Shown here: one piece after another, positions 1 through 9,175 of the stretch
Layout of the letters: the number at the start of each line of letters is the position of its first letter
How positions within the stretch are numbered: position 1 is the stretch's first letter
Source: JAXMDS01 sp043777815
GTDB lineage: Bacteria; Pseudomonadota; Alphaproteobacteria; Rickettsiales; Rickettsiaceae
Length of the DNA: 64,000 bases
Direction of reading: 5' to 3'
NCBI GenBank assembly: GCA_043777815.1
Contig: JAYWHH010000005.1
Coordinates: 19,848 to 83,847, forward strand
The notes under the pieces: generated by a model
The model's input: only the letters and a program-made list of their open reading frames with translations
The model's database searches: none
Told to the model about the DNA's origin: nothing
Made by a program: the position numbers and the translations under genes

Positions 1-232
1 ATCACTTAGTTGTAAAATTTATCAATTGAATCTTATTAATATTGCGCTAATTATATTTTTATCATATAGCATAACTCTATGCTGATCCATATAATAAACT
101 AACATTCATTATCTCTGATCTATATAATAAACTAACATTCATTATCTTGGTATAATCTTCAATGGCTTGATTTTTGTACAACTTCAAGAAGATTATGGTA
201 ATATTCATCTTATATCAAACAACCTCATAGAA
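1..232. other. AT-rich leader region with a 33-bp tandem duplication
   Basis: No gene is visible upstream of the PNPase-like frame. A 33-bp unit (beginning ctgatc, then a run containing ataataaactaacattcat) occurs twice in tandem at 82-114 and 115-147 with one or two differences. This is one of many such local duplications in the window. The PNPase frame stays open upstream to a TTG at 167, so the last 66 bases could be coding. Confidence 0.6.
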
Positions 233-2212
233 ATGATAACGGACACGTTCAAACTGAACTTGAATCAGAAAAAGATTAATTTTGATTTTTTGTCTTGTAT
301 AGTGGGAAAATACGGCTCTATTACAATACAAGTTCAGGAAACTTTTATACATCTTAGTTTAAACGTACATCAAAAAAGTGAAATTGATTGTTTTAAAGTC
401 CAGGTTAAAGAATATCAAAACAAATCTAACAAACGTGATTATAAACTCGATGAATCAGATCTAACGGCGAGACTAATATATAAAGCAATTAAGCCAATAG
501 TTTCTTATCATCTTCCTATAAATATTGATATTTCTATTTTGTCTAATGATAATTCAGTTGGTGTAGATATTTTAGGAATATTAGGATGTACATTATTATT
601 GAGTATTGTTAAAATTCCTATAGAAGATGTAGTTGCAAGTTGTAGGGTTATACAAAATAAATCTAGTAATGGATTCAAAATAGGAACCAATCTTTCTGAT
701 GATGATGATGAATCTAGTATAAATTTTTTACTTGCAGGCAATGATAATTGTTTTACTTTGTTGGAATGCGAGACTAGAGAAGTGAGAGATAATAACATAA
801 TTCAAGCTTTAGAATTTGGAAAAAGACAATTAAGAGAAATTGCTAACAAAATTAGAAACTTTTTGAATTTTCAACCTTTTATCAAAAAAAGCTCTAAACT
901 AGATTTGGTTATTCAGGAAATGATTGAAGTTTTTTATAAATCTGATAAAATAAAGCTTCATAGTTATGATGAAATCAAGAGGTTTGTTATATCAACACTT
1001 CATCAAGTTTTAAAAAAACAATTTATAGATGTGCATTTTAATCTTATTAACTTATTTGAAAATAATATAATGAGTATTGAAAATTTAATAGAGCTATTAG
1101 TAAATAAAATACAAAAGTTATCTAAGTTAAGATTTAAAGAATCCAACATTACGTCCATGAATATCAGTATAGCAAATCAAGCTCATGGCTCTAGTCTTAT
1201 TACTAGAGAGCACTCTACCGCGCTTAGTTTAGTAAAACTTGCTCCAGTTAATCAAATGGAAGAATTGGATATGAAAAAAAAGCAATTGCAAAGTAAGTCT
1301 AGATGTTTAATTAATATTGATTTACACGATAAGACAAATTTAGAAATGAACATAGAATATTCCAATCTAATCAACAAAGCTTTCAAAACTGTTTTACCTC
1401 AGAATTTCTCCTATACAATAACATTGCATCAGATTTTATCTGAAGATAATTTCCAAGATGGAATTGGAGCTACGTCATTAAGCTTGATGGATGCAGGTGT
1501 TCCAATTAAAAGCCATATTGGTTGCGTAGCAGCTACAATAATTGATAACAACTCTGAAGAAAGAGAAATAATGCTAGGGTCAGATTTAAATCATACTGTT
1601 TTATACTTGACCGGTACTAAAAATGGCATTACAAGTATGCAGGTTATAAACGATAAAACCTTAGATTTATTAACATTACAAAAAGCAATACTTCAAACCT
1701 CTAAACATTTAAAAAATGTAGTTGATACTTTGTATAAAAAAATAAATAAACCAAAAGAGAATCTAAACTCATCTGTAGCTATCATTAAAAATATTCAAGT
1801 GCAACCTGAATATCTTGGAAAATTAATTGGAGCTCAGGGTAGGAATATAAAGGAATTAAGTTTTGAACATAATGTAAAATTTGATGTGAATAGAAATGGT
1901 AAAATTGCAATTTGTGGTGAAAAGTTTAATGTAAACAATGTTATTGAAGCAATTAAAAAAATAATAACAATAGAACTAGTAGTTCAAGAAACATCCGATA
2001 ATGAAACCATAAAAGAGCCTCAACAAGATCTGAATTCTATCGAAACAATAGCAACAATGCAATCTAAGTCCAATGAACGCTTAAAACCAGTTAATGGGAA
2101 TGAAAATGATTCATTAAAGAACAAAAAAAATAATAATAAGCAAGTTATTAAATCTAATGTGAAAAAAGCGCCAGAGCCCATTATAATAGATAAAAAAACT
2201 TTCAATTTTTAA
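233..2212 (+). CDS. pnp: Degenerate polynucleotide phosphorylase-like protein (no S1 domain, active site lost)
   Basis: Normal PNPase is a 3'-5' phosphorolytic exoribonuclease with two RNase PH domains, a KH and an S1 domain. This product keeps the second PH-domain signature LSLMDAGVPIKSHIG and a recognisable KH domain (GKLIGAQGRNIKEL, residues about 550-605 counted from the TTG at 167). The chain then runs into a lysine/asparagine-rich tail with no S1 domain. The usual GDEDxxGDMDFKVAG stretch reads LGSDLNHTVLYLTG, so the two metal/catalytic Asp are gone. The phosphate-binding Ser trio before LMDAG reads DGIGATS, and the RREIGHG motif is absent. I prefer the ATG at 233 over the TTG at 167 because MITDTFKLNLNQ matches the usual PNPase N-terminus. 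The gene converges on rodA with a 4-bp gap. The family call is firm; the loss of exonuclease activity is inferred. Confidence 0.8.
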   Translation: MITDTFKLNLNQKKINFDFLSCIVGKYGSITIQVQETFIHLSLNVHQKSEIDCFKVQVKEYQNKSNKRDYKLDESDLTARLIYKAIKPIVSYHLPINIDISILSNDNSVGVDILGILGCTLLLSIVKIPIEDVVASCRVIQNKSSNGFKIGTNLSDDDDESSINFLLAGNDNCFTLLECETREVRDNNIIQALEFGKRQLREIANKIRNFLNFQPFIKKSSKLDLVIQEMIEVFYKSDKIKLHSYDEIKRFVISTLHQVLKKQFIDVHFNLINLFENNIMSIENLIELLVNKIQKLSKLRFKESNITSMNISIANQAHGSSLITREHSTALSLVKLAPVNQMEELDMKKKQLQSKSRCLINIDLHDKTNLEMNIEYSNLINKAFKTVLPQNFSYTITLHQILSEDNFQDGIGATSLSLMDAGVPIKSHIGCVAATIIDNNSEEREIMLGSDLNHTVLYLTGTKNGITSMQVINDKTLDLLTLQKAILQTSKHLKNVVDTLYKKINKPKENLNSSVAIIKNIQVQPEYLGKLIGAQGRNIKELSFEHNVKFDVNRNGKIAICGEKFNVNNVIEAIKKIITIELVVQETSDNETIKEPQQDLNSIETIATMQSKSNERLKPVNGNENDSLKNKKNNNKQVIKSNVKKAPEPIIIDKKTFNF

Positions 2213-2216
2213 CTTA

Positions 2217-3320
2217 TTATTCTTCTGTATTATTTGTAACGTATAATTTTGCACAAAATCCAAATAAAACTAAAGTGCTAACTAGTGTAGTTCCTCCGTA
2301 TGAAAAAAAAGGCAATGGTATACCAACTACTGGCAATAAACTCATTACCATGCCAATATTGATGAAGCAATGCAGAAAAAATAGACTACCTAAGCCTACT
2401 ATAGTTAAGCTATGTATCTTATTGTGAGTTTTCATTGACATAAACCATAATATACATGTTATAGCGCAATAGAATGCAATCAAGACTATTGAAGCAAATA
2501 GTCCAAATTCTTCCGCAAAGCTAGCAAAGATAAAATCGGTATGATTTTCAGGCAGAAAACCCAATTGAGATTGACTTCCCATTTGAAATCCAGCTCCAAA
2601 TTTTCCACCAGATCCTATAGCAATTTGTGACTGATATATGTTGTATCCCGAGTTCATCTTATCGTCATTGAACATAAAAATTAAAATCCTCTTTTTTTGA
2701 TACTCATGTAAACTTAACCATCCAAATGGTAAAGTAAAAACAAGGTAACTGATCATTCTAAATATCAAGTATGATGGGATATTTGACATTAATATAATTA
2801 TTCCACTTGTCATAAATATAATTATTCCAGTTCCAAGATCTGGCTGTTTAACTATAAAAGCAATTGGAAGCAATGTTAAAATGATAGGAAGTATTAGTTT
2901 TCTAAAAGAATCAACTCTACGATTATCACCAAACCAACGAGATAATACAAGTATCAATATTATTTTGCTACTTTCAGAAGGTTGGAATTTTAATCCAAAT
3001 AAATTGATCCATCGTGTTGCACCCATAGCATTATGCCCAAAGAATTGCACATGTCCCAACATAAGTAAATTGATGATGTAAAGCACATAAGCGTACCTAT
3101 ATACCATTTGCAAATTTACTATAAATACCACTAAAGATATGCTTAAGCCTACGGTTATATTGAGTATTTGTTTATAAAAAAAATCTTTCCCACCCGAAGA
3201 ATACAGGGCAACTAAACCCATACCAAGTACAATTAGTAAAAATAAATATAAAATTATAACTAAGTTTAGCTTAGTTTTTTTTACAGTATCTAATTTAATT
3301 AGAGATTTTAATAGATTCAT
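2217..3320 (-). CDS. rodA: Rod shape-determining protein RodA (SEDS glycosyltransferase)
   Basis: Integral membrane SEDS-family peptidoglycan polymerase of the elongation complex. The 367 residues contain about ten hydrophobic segments. Family motifs are clear: RWINLFGLKFQPSE at residues 103-116 and FLPENHTDFIFA with a following EEFG near residues 255-272. The C-terminal signature PLPFFSYGGTT is also present. Length is normal for RodA. The ATG start at 3320 is followed by a charged N-terminus and the first helix, as in the family. The partner PBP2 (mrdA), which often precedes rodA, is not in this window. The 180 bases upstream hold no gene. Confidence 0.95.
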   Translation of the reverse strand: MNLLKSLIKLDTVKKTKLNLVIILYLFLLIVLGMGLVALYSSGGKDFFYKQILNITVGLSISLVVFIVNLQMVYRYAYVLYIINLLMLGHVQFFGHNAMGATRWINLFGLKFQPSESSKIILILVLSRWFGDNRRVDSFRKLILPIILTLLPIAFIVKQPDLGTGIIIFMTSGIIILMSNIPSYLIFRMISYLVFTLPFGWLSLHEYQKKRILIFMFNDDKMNSGYNIYQSQIAIGSGGKFGAGFQMGSQSQLGFLPENHTDFIFASFAEEFGLFASIVLIAFYCAITCILWFMSMKTHNKIHSLTIVGLGSLFFLHCFINIGMVMSLLPVVGIPLPFFSYGGTTLVSTLVLFGFCAKLYVTNNTEE

Positions 3321-3503
3321 TTTTGATTATTTTACATGCTGTAATAAGGAAAATATATTTATCTTAAAAAAATATGTATGTACGTTATTAATTTTAATAA
3401 GCAATCATATTTTGTGCTTTCTAATTGCAAATAACATCATAAAAATTTTACTTCAAAAAAAGTTCGCCACCATCAAATTTTTTATATAGAGAAATTTATT
3501 ATT

Positions 3504-4229
3504 TTAATAACGCGGCTCTAAAGAGTTTGAATAGAACTTTTGTAAAAAAGGAATAGAAATGTTGGTTTTATTGATCAAGGAACATTGATTTATATCTTCT
3601 AATATAACTCTTACAATCTCAAAATCTGAAGGCATCCTATAAGTAATGTAATTTAAAGTATTTAAACTAACATTTATGTCTCTAATAGTAAAATACTTCA
3701 TAATCATAGTCTTTAAAGCTATCAAATCTGGAGCAAGAATACTAACTCTTTTAATGGCATTTAACCTAGAAGATAAATCTATAGTTCTAAATTTTAATGG
3801 CCAGAAAGATGTTGTAAGAAGATATTGATATTTGCTATTTATCATAGTTTCTAATATATAAAAAAGTTGATCTTCTTGAAAGAAGTCAATATTTTCTAAA
3901 AAACAATCAGTATTTGTTATTTTATTAATTAAATGATCCAAGGACCTGGCATTCAGATTCAAAGTCTTTTTTTGATGAAATATATGATGAAATGGTTCAT
4001 TTAAATTAGCAGCTCCAATTCTTTTTTGCCAAAGTTTACATAAATATGTTTTACCAGAAAACCTACCGCCGTATATCAAAAGCAAATTTGCAAAAGGTTT
4101 ATATCCGATATCTACCATATTTATTGCTTCAAATGCAGATTTATTATAATCATTAACTACAAATGATGCTTCAGAATAATTCTCGTAGTATTCAATATCA
4201 AAGATCATTTGATCTAATTTACTAATCAT
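3504..4229 (-). CDS. hda: Hda/DnaA-like AAA+ ATPase
   Basis: A 241-residue protein with the DnaA-type AAA+ fold and no C-terminal DNA-binding domain. This is the architecture of Hda, which with the beta clamp stimulates DnaA-ATP hydrolysis. A Walker A motif GGRFSGKT lies at residues 54-61. The Walker B position reads FLENIDFF, so the usual first acidic residue is replaced. The sensor 2 region (YRMPSDFEIVRVILEDI) fits the family. Its ATG overlaps the stop of the upstream idi-murF gene by 4 bp (ATGA), implying translational coupling. The exact role, initiation control or another DnaA-like function, is inferred from family only. Confidence 0.75.
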   Translation of the reverse strand: MISKLDQMIFDIEYYENYSEASFVVNDYNKSAFEAINMVDIGYKPFANLLLIYGGRFSGKTYLCKLWQKRIGAANLNEPFHHIFHQKKTLNLNARSLDHLINKITNTDCFLENIDFFQEDQLFYILETMINSKYQYLLTTSFWPLKFRTIDLSSRLNAIKRVSILAPDLIALKTMIMKYFTIRDINVSLNTLNYITYRMPSDFEIVRVILEDINQCSLINKTNISIPFLQKFYSNSLEPRY

Positions 4230-6559
4230 GTAATATTACATAATTTATGTAAGCCAATTGCATTAGATCCTTTAATTAAAATTAAATTTTCTTTTTTAAA
4301 AACATTATTTAATTTCAAATAATTTACTAAATCTTCACAGTTACTGAAATATAGAAGATTAGCTTTAATTGATGCCTTTAAAAGATGGTAATATAAACAT
4401 TTAATAAATGTACCGCACAAAATTATTAAATCAAATTTGGTTTCTAGACCATCTAGAATAGAGAGATGAAATTTTTCTGTAAAGCTTCCCAGCTCTAACA
4501 TATCGCCTAAAATTACGACCCTGTTCAATTCCCGTTCTGCACTTAAAGAAGTACTGGTTGGCTTGTTTATATTGTCTAATATTTTAGCAAATTGCACAAA
4601 ATTTTCTAAAGCAGAATTCATACTTGTTGGATTGGCATTATAAGAATCATTAAAAATTACACATCTTGTACCAAAAAAAGATTCTTGATATAAAACATTT
4701 CCACGTCCATTTTCCAATGAATATTTAGATATTAAGAACTCTATACGCTCATTTGTTAAATCTTGTGGACCATAAAAAACTGCATAAAATAATATTCCAC
4801 ACATAAGTGTTTCGAATACATGCTTAGGCATATACTGACATACAATACTATAAGTTTTATCAAAAATTGATAATTTAACTCTAATTTTTATTTTATTTAC
4901 GCAATCGTTTGTGAGTTGTGAGTACTGATCTCCTGAATAAAACATCTCAAATTCTTCTAATTTACAATCGAATGACTCTTTTTTTAATTTTCTTTCGTGA
5001 TTGTGAAGTGACACATTGTTTTCTTTATTGTCTTTGTATGATTTAATACCACTGACGCCAAAAACATTAACATCAAATTTTTTTGCATAAGAAATCATTA
5101 AATTATAGCTAGAGCAATTAGATAAAATAGTAACTTTTGGCTTATATTCAAAAATTTCAGCTTTAGCTTTTGCTATGTTTGATATAGAGTTAAAATGTTC
5201 AATATGAGCCTCAGTTATGGGTGTAACTATTGCGTAATTGGGCCTCAAAATGCTTGATAAAAATTTAATTTCTCCATAATGGTTCATGCCCATTTCTAAT
5301 GCATTTAATTGATTGTTTGGAAGGTTAATTAAATTAATAGGAACGCCTATGTGATTGTTTTGATTTTTAATATTTGTAGAAGCTAATAAGCAATCTGAAA
5401 AGAATCTTTTCAAAGAAGTTTTTCCAACACTACCAGTAATACCTACAAAAGTTTGATGATTTTTTATAAATCTTTTGTATCTCGCAAATTCAATCATAAA
5501 TTCATACGTATCTTTTACATATATTATGGTAATTTGTGTTTCACTAGATTCATTTAGGTATTTTTCAGCATCCAAAGGTAAGTGATCTAATATCATGTAT
5601 CTAACGCCTTTTTTTAGAGCCTCTAGAGTATATTTGTGCCCATCCACACTTTGTAAATCATCTATTTGTCCTCTTAATGGTATGAATACTTTATCATGAG
5701 AAGCTTCTCTTGAGTCGTATACAAAATAATGATCACTAAAATGATCAATAACAGCATTTATTATGCTTAATATTTTAGGCATAATAGGTTTTTTATCAAC
5801 ATTTATGGTTTCATCAGGCAATTTAATTTTATTAATATGGCGGTAGAAACATAATTTTGAAACATAAAAACCCATCTCAAACCATGGTGTAATTTGTGAT
5901 TTTTCTAAATTTATATTTAATTTTTCAGCTATGATTGCTTCTTTATTTGAGGCGCATTGATTGGTTAAATTGTGCGATTTGCAACTTATATATATGTTAT
6001 TTTTTAATACAGAAAGCGGAATATTTATGCACAAATCAACTTTTATAGTGCCATTTTTAGAATTGAAGCTTACTGATGAAATTTCACTAATTAGACTATT
6101 AAATTCATTCAATTTCACTAGCCCAAGCTCCTCAATTTCATTAGGATTGAAATTGATAATGTCACATTTTGAGCTATCAATTAATCCGACAAAAACATGA
6201 CAAATTTCATTTTCTTTAACACCATTTAAAGTAACAGAGTATCTATATTGTCCCATTTGAATTAAATCAATATCATGTAGATTTAACTCATGCTTTAGGT
6301 GTCTTAAGCTTACCTGCAAGTAAGTTTCGTTTTCTTGAGGATGTCCACATACAGCATTTGACCAGTAGTTAGGCCAAGCTTGTTTTAAAGATGATCTTTT
6401 TTGTATTAGCATTTCACCATTGGGAGTTACTAAAAATACAGAGATACCTCTATGCAATTCAGTATTTTCGTTATGACTTTCTAATTTGTCTTTATAGCAA
6501 ATAATTTCATCATTTTCTGTTACTATAGTAATTACTTTAGACTCATTTTCCTTGGTCAT
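4226..6559 (-). CDS. murF: Fusion: type I isopentenyl-diphosphate isomerase + MurF ligase
   Basis: One open frame joins two complete enzymes. Residues 1 to about 250 are a Nudix-type IPP:DMAPP isomerase. The catalytic-Cys motif is WSNAVCGHPQ (Cys near residue 71), the acidic motif is KENEICHVF, the second glutamate region is NPNEIEELG, and the C-terminal signature is ITPWFE. From about 260 the protein is UDP-MurNAc-tripeptide:D-Ala-D-Ala ligase: VFIPLRGQ, the P-loop GITGSVGKTS (near 375), NQNNHIGVPINL, HIEHFNSISNIAKAKAEIFE, NDSYNANPTSM and VILGDMLELG. Both active sites look intact. I chose the ATG at 6559 over a TTG at 6568. The gene overlaps hda by 4 bp. The isomerase would balance IPP and DMAPP for prenyl lipids; MurF makes UDP-MurNAc-pentapeptide. 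Confidence 0.92.
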   Translation of the reverse strand: MTKENESKVITIVTENDEIICYKDKLESHNENTELHRGISVFLVTPNGEMLIQKRSSLKQAWPNYWSNAVCGHPQENETYLQVSLRHLKHELNLHDIDLIQMGQYRYSVTLNGVKENEICHVFVGLIDSSKCDIINFNPNEIEELGLVKLNEFNSLISEISSVSFNSKNGTIKVDLCINIPLSVLKNNIYISCKSHNLTNQCASNKEAIIAEKLNINLEKSQITPWFEMGFYVSKLCFYRHINKIKLPDETINVDKKPIMPKILSIINAVIDHFSDHYFVYDSREASHDKVFIPLRGQIDDLQSVDGHKYTLEALKKGVRYMILDHLPLDAEKYLNESSETQITIIYVKDTYEFMIEFARYKRFIKNHQTFVGITGSVGKTSLKRFFSDCLLASTNIKNQNNHIGVPINLINLPNNQLNALEMGMNHYGEIKFLSSILRPNYAIVTPITEAHIEHFNSISNIAKAKAEIFEYKPKVTILSNCSSYNLMISYAKKFDVNVFGVSGIKSYKDNKENNVSLHNHERKLKKESFDCKLEEFEMFYSGDQYSQLTNDCVNKIKIRVKLSIFDKTYSIVCQYMPKHVFETLMCGILFYAVFYGPQDLTNERIEFLISKYSLENGRGNVLYQESFFGTRCVIFNDSYNANPTSMNSALENFVQFAKILDNINKPTSTSLSAERELNRVVILGDMLELGSFTEKFHLSILDGLETKFDLIILCGTFIKCLYYHLLKASIKANLLYFSNCEDLVNYLKLNNVFKKENLILIKGSNAIGLHKLCNIT

Positions 6560-6577
6560 AAATAACAAAGATTCAAT

Positions 6578-6629
6578 ATGATTATCATATCAAATTATTC
6601 AAAATGATTATCATATCAAATTATTCAAA
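6578..6629. repeat. 26-bp tandem duplication upstream of idi-murF
   Basis: Two adjacent 26-bp copies (atgattatcatatcaaatta followed by ttcaa) lie just upstream of the idi-murF start, inside its probable promoter region. I see no convincing -35/-10 pair that survives in only one copy. Confidence 0.8.
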
Positions 6630-6718
6630 TAACTATTTATATTGGCTTAACAATTTTTTGCTATATGGGGCTTTAAAACATTATTTAATAAATAAAATAA
6701 CTTAAGTGGACAAATATT

Positions 6719-7282
6719 TTAAGCTTTTATTAAAAAGCTAATCATTTCTTTTACCCCCATTCTATGCTTGGCGCTAGTAAATTTATATTTAAAATCCCCT
6801 ATTTGACTCAATCCACTTTCTATTATCTTAGATTCAACCTGTTTGGATTTATCTAATTTTGTAAATACAATCATATACTCTAATCCAAAACCTTGTAAAA
6901 ATCTAATCATATGTATATCATTTTCTTTAAAGCCTACCTTTGAATCAATCAAAACTAAACACAAATGTATTTCAAATTCAGAAAAATATTGATATAAAAA
7001 TTTATCCCATTCATTTCTAGTTTCAGTAGAAACACTTGCGTATCCATAACCTGGCATATCTACTAAAATGAACTTATTATAGAAATTAAAAAAGTTTAGT
7101 GTTTTAGTACACCCAGGTGTTTTCGAGGTTTTAGCTATCTTATGATGAGCCAAGGCATTGATTAAACTGGATTTTCCTACATTAGAACGCCCAACTATCA
7201 CTATATTTTTTATATTAATTCTAGGAACTTGGGCAATAGTATTGCATGATTTGATGAAATATGCTTCATTTGATTTGAACAT
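6719..7282 (-). CDS. engB: Ribosome biogenesis GTPase EngB/YihA (YsxC)
   Basis: A small TRAFAC-class GTPase of 187 residues needed for large-subunit assembly. All G motifs are visible: G1 GRSNVGKSS at residues 31-39, G2 around KTPGCTKT, G3 DMPGYGYA, G4 TKLD and G5 TSAKH. Length is standard. The ATG at 7282 is 59 bp from the divergently transcribed small gene at 7342, so the two probably have back-to-back promoters. Confidence 0.95.
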   Translation of the reverse strand: MFKSNEAYFIKSCNTIAQVPRINIKNIVIVGRSNVGKSSLINALAHHKIAKTSKTPGCTKTLNFFNFYNKFILVDMPGYGYASVSTETRNEWDKFLYQYFSEFEIHLCLVLIDSKVGFKENDIHMIRFLQGFGLEYMIVFTKLDKSKQVESKIIESGLSQIGDFKYKFTSAKHRMGVKEMISFLIKA

Positions 7283-7341
7283 TTGAATTCATTAGATTAG
7301 TTAATATATAATTATTAGCGTAATTATAAATTTATGAGAAA

Positions 7342-7569
7342 ATGTCCAAGTCCAAGGTCATAGCTAAAACAGCTTCAAAAAATAATCCAGCGGGTCGTAG
7401 TGTTACCAGAAAATATCTACTTAAAGGAAAAGAAATTCGTCCAGTAAAAATAATAGCTGAAAAAATTATACAAGGTGCATTTTATATAGATAATGATCAA
7501 CTGGTTACAGATAATGTTGGAGCACCATTGCCATGGAAGTTAGCAGCTTCAATGTGTTCATTAAATTAA
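7342..7569 (+). CDS. Small conserved-looking protein of unknown function
   Basis: A 75-residue soluble, basic protein starting at an ATG, with no signal peptide or membrane segment. The N-terminal third is lysine-rich (MSKSKVIAKTASKNNPAGRS). It is followed by VTRKYLLKGKEIRPVKII and a C-terminal PLPWKLA segment. I do not recognise a domain. Normal codon use and isolation between two real genes suggest it is expressed. tsaE follows 60 bp downstream on the same strand. Confidence 0.6.
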   Translation: MSKSKVIAKTASKNNPAGRSVTRKYLLKGKEIRPVKIIAEKIIQGAFYIDNDQLVTDNVGAPLPWKLAASMCSLN

Positions 7570-7629
7570 AATTTTTTTACAAAATTTTTAATGGTACGCT
7601 GTAATTGATTGACGCTAACTTTAATATAT

Positions 7630-8058
7630 ATGATTGAAAAAACGTTTAAGATTCATGAGTTGCCACAAATTGCAAACTTGATATTTGAATATATCAATAA
7701 CAATTCTACAATTGCATTGTATGGAGATATGGGATCTGGAAAAACTACACTTTCAAAAGAAATTATTTCTAAATTTAATGTTGAAAAAAATTCTATAGAA
7801 AGCCCTACTTTTGTGAAATTATATGTATATGAAGGTACATTGGATTATAAGCCATTGAATATTTATCATTATGATTTATATCGCATAGATAATGATGAAG
7901 AGCTTTATAGACTAGGTTTGTATGACAGATTAGGAAGTGGATTATCAATAATAGAATGGGCTGAGAAAATGACAACTGTGCCAAAGGGAACTATTATCGT
8001 TAATATGCTTTATATTGACATGGAGACTAGAAAAATTAGTATCAAGATAGAAAAATGA
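7630..8058 (+). CDS. tsaE: tRNA t6A synthesis ATPase TsaE (YjeE)
   Basis: TsaE is the small P-loop ATPase that drives the TsaB-TsaD complex making N6-threonylcarbamoyladenosine at tRNA position 37. The product of 142 residues has the Walker A GDMGSGKTT (residues 32-40), SPTFVKLY, the YHYDLYRID signature and IIEWAEKM near the C-terminus. All are diagnostic of the family. The frame extends to a TTG at 7609, but the ATG at 7630 gives the usual N-terminus. tsaB and tsaD are not in the window. Confidence 0.93.
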   Translation: MIEKTFKIHELPQIANLIFEYINNNSTIALYGDMGSGKTTLSKEIISKFNVEKNSIESPTFVKLYVYEGTLDYKPLNIYHYDLYRIDNDEELYRLGLYDRLGSGLSIIEWAEKMTTVPKGTIIVNMLYIDMETRKISIKIEK

Positions 8059-8334
8059 TTTCATTTAATATAGTTCGAACAAGGCTATTTTAAACTATGC
8101 CTTGGTAATTATATATTTTTTTCAAACTCAATATAAAAAGTTTCATTTTTAATTTAAAAATCTTAAAAGCATGTTTTGATGGAGAATACATTAAAAATTT
8201 CATGAAAATGCTCTACAAAGTTCTACTTTGAATGAGTTTTATAAGCTAAAAAATTGTGATTTTAAAAAATTATAAATAAAAACTATCCACTAAATTTGAC
8301 AATTTGAGATAAATATCTTAGAATGTATTTTGAA
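8059..8334. other. Gene-free AT-rich spacer before tRNA-Phe
   Basis: About 276 bases without a credible frame. I see nothing in it apart from the tRNA-Phe promoter at its right end. Confidence 0.5.
8296..8324 (+). promoter_or_regulatory. Sigma70-type promoter of tRNA-Phe
   Basis: A perfect TTGACA at 8296-8301, a 17-bp spacer, and TAGAAT at 8319-8324. The predicted start is a few bases upstream of the mature tRNA 5' end at 8335. It is the strongest promoter match seen in the window. Confidence 0.75.
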
Positions 8335-8407
8335 GGCACCGTAGCTCAGTTGGTAGAGCAAAGGACTGAAAATCCTTGTGTCGGGGGTTCAATTCCCTCC
8401 GGGGCCA
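8335..8407 (+). tRNA. tRNA-Phe (GAA)
   Basis: A full cloverleaf: acceptor GGCACCG paired with CGGGGCC, D-arm GCTC/GAGC, anticodon loop CTGAAAA with anticodon GAA, T-arm GGGGG/CCCTC with TTCAATT loop, discriminator A. CCA is not encoded. The fourth acceptor pair is an A-G mismatch, where relatives have a Watson-Crick pair. Confidence 0.95.
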
Positions 8408-8572
8408 CGCTATATAATGGTATGTTTAATAACGTTAAACATATGACTTTACGATATAAATACTATGGACAAACAACATATTAATACTGACTCTAAGAAT
8501 CAGAATCAAGGAAATGAAATTCAGTCCACTGATGCAGTTTACAATAAAATTTTTTCTAAAGACTTTAAGATA

Positions 8573-9082
8573 ATGAGTTTTTTAGTAAACAATCAAGGAG
8601 CAAAACACAATTCAAAACGACTTGGTAGAGGCGTTGGTAGTGGCTTAGGAAAAACTTGCGGCAGGGGACATAAAGGACAAAAAGCAAGATCTGGTGTTTC
8701 AATTAGATGGTTTGAAGGTGGTCAGATGCCATTAAAAAAGAGATTACCAAAAATTGGTTTCAACTCTAGAATTGAAAAACCTATAGCTATAAGTATAGAT
8801 ACTATACTTCATTATTTGGAAAGTGGAATTTTAGACAAGTGTGAAACAATAAATTTACAAGTGTTAAAAGATGTAGGACTTTTAAAGCCTTCAGTTTCAG
8901 AAAAAATAAAGCTAATAGGAACTTCTTATGACTTAAGTGAAATCAAGTTAAATCAAAAGTTTGTTTTCGATTTTAATTTTTACACAGCAGGAGCTCTAGA
9001 GGCTATTAAAGCTTTAGAATGTACTGCTGCTGCGGCTGTAGTCAACGTAGCTGAAGCCTCTGAGCATAACAGTAGCCTATAA
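8573..9082 (+). CDS. rplO: 50S ribosomal protein L15
   Basis: L15 stabilises the large subunit. The glycine-rich N-terminus RLGRGVGSGLGKTCGRGHKG, the GGQMPLKKRLPKIGF motif and the C-terminal VVNVAEA region identify it. The ATG at 8573 gives 169 residues and the normal L15 start. The frame extends upstream to 8465, adding 36 residues not found in L15, which I exclude. Unlike nearly all bacteria, no rpmD precedes it and no secY follows; tRNA-Phe is directly upstream and may share its transcript. Confidence 0.95.
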   Translation: MSFLVNNQGAKHNSKRLGRGVGSGLGKTCGRGHKGQKARSGVSIRWFEGGQMPLKKRLPKIGFNSRIEKPIAISIDTILHYLESGILDKCETINLQVLKDVGLLKPSVSEKIKLIGTSYDLSEIKLNQKFVFDFNFYTAGALEAIKALECTAAAAVVNVAEASEHNSSL

Positions 9083-9175
9083 TATAAGTTACTAGTATAT
9101 ATCTATTTCATATAGATGATTTATTTATCAGTTTTTACTAATTTCTATGTAATACCTAACAGAATTAGTTTCTAA

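Noticed and set aside
508..798. Minus-strand 96-codon frame inside the PNPase-like gene
   Set aside because: Antisense shadow; the plus frame has the domain signatures.
3504..4229. dnaA gene and replication origin
   Set aside because: The protein lacks the DNA-binding domain of DnaA and no cluster of DnaA boxes is visible nearby.
8465..8572. 36-residue N-terminal extension of L15
   Set aside because: Not found in L15; the internal ATG at 8573 gives the normal start.
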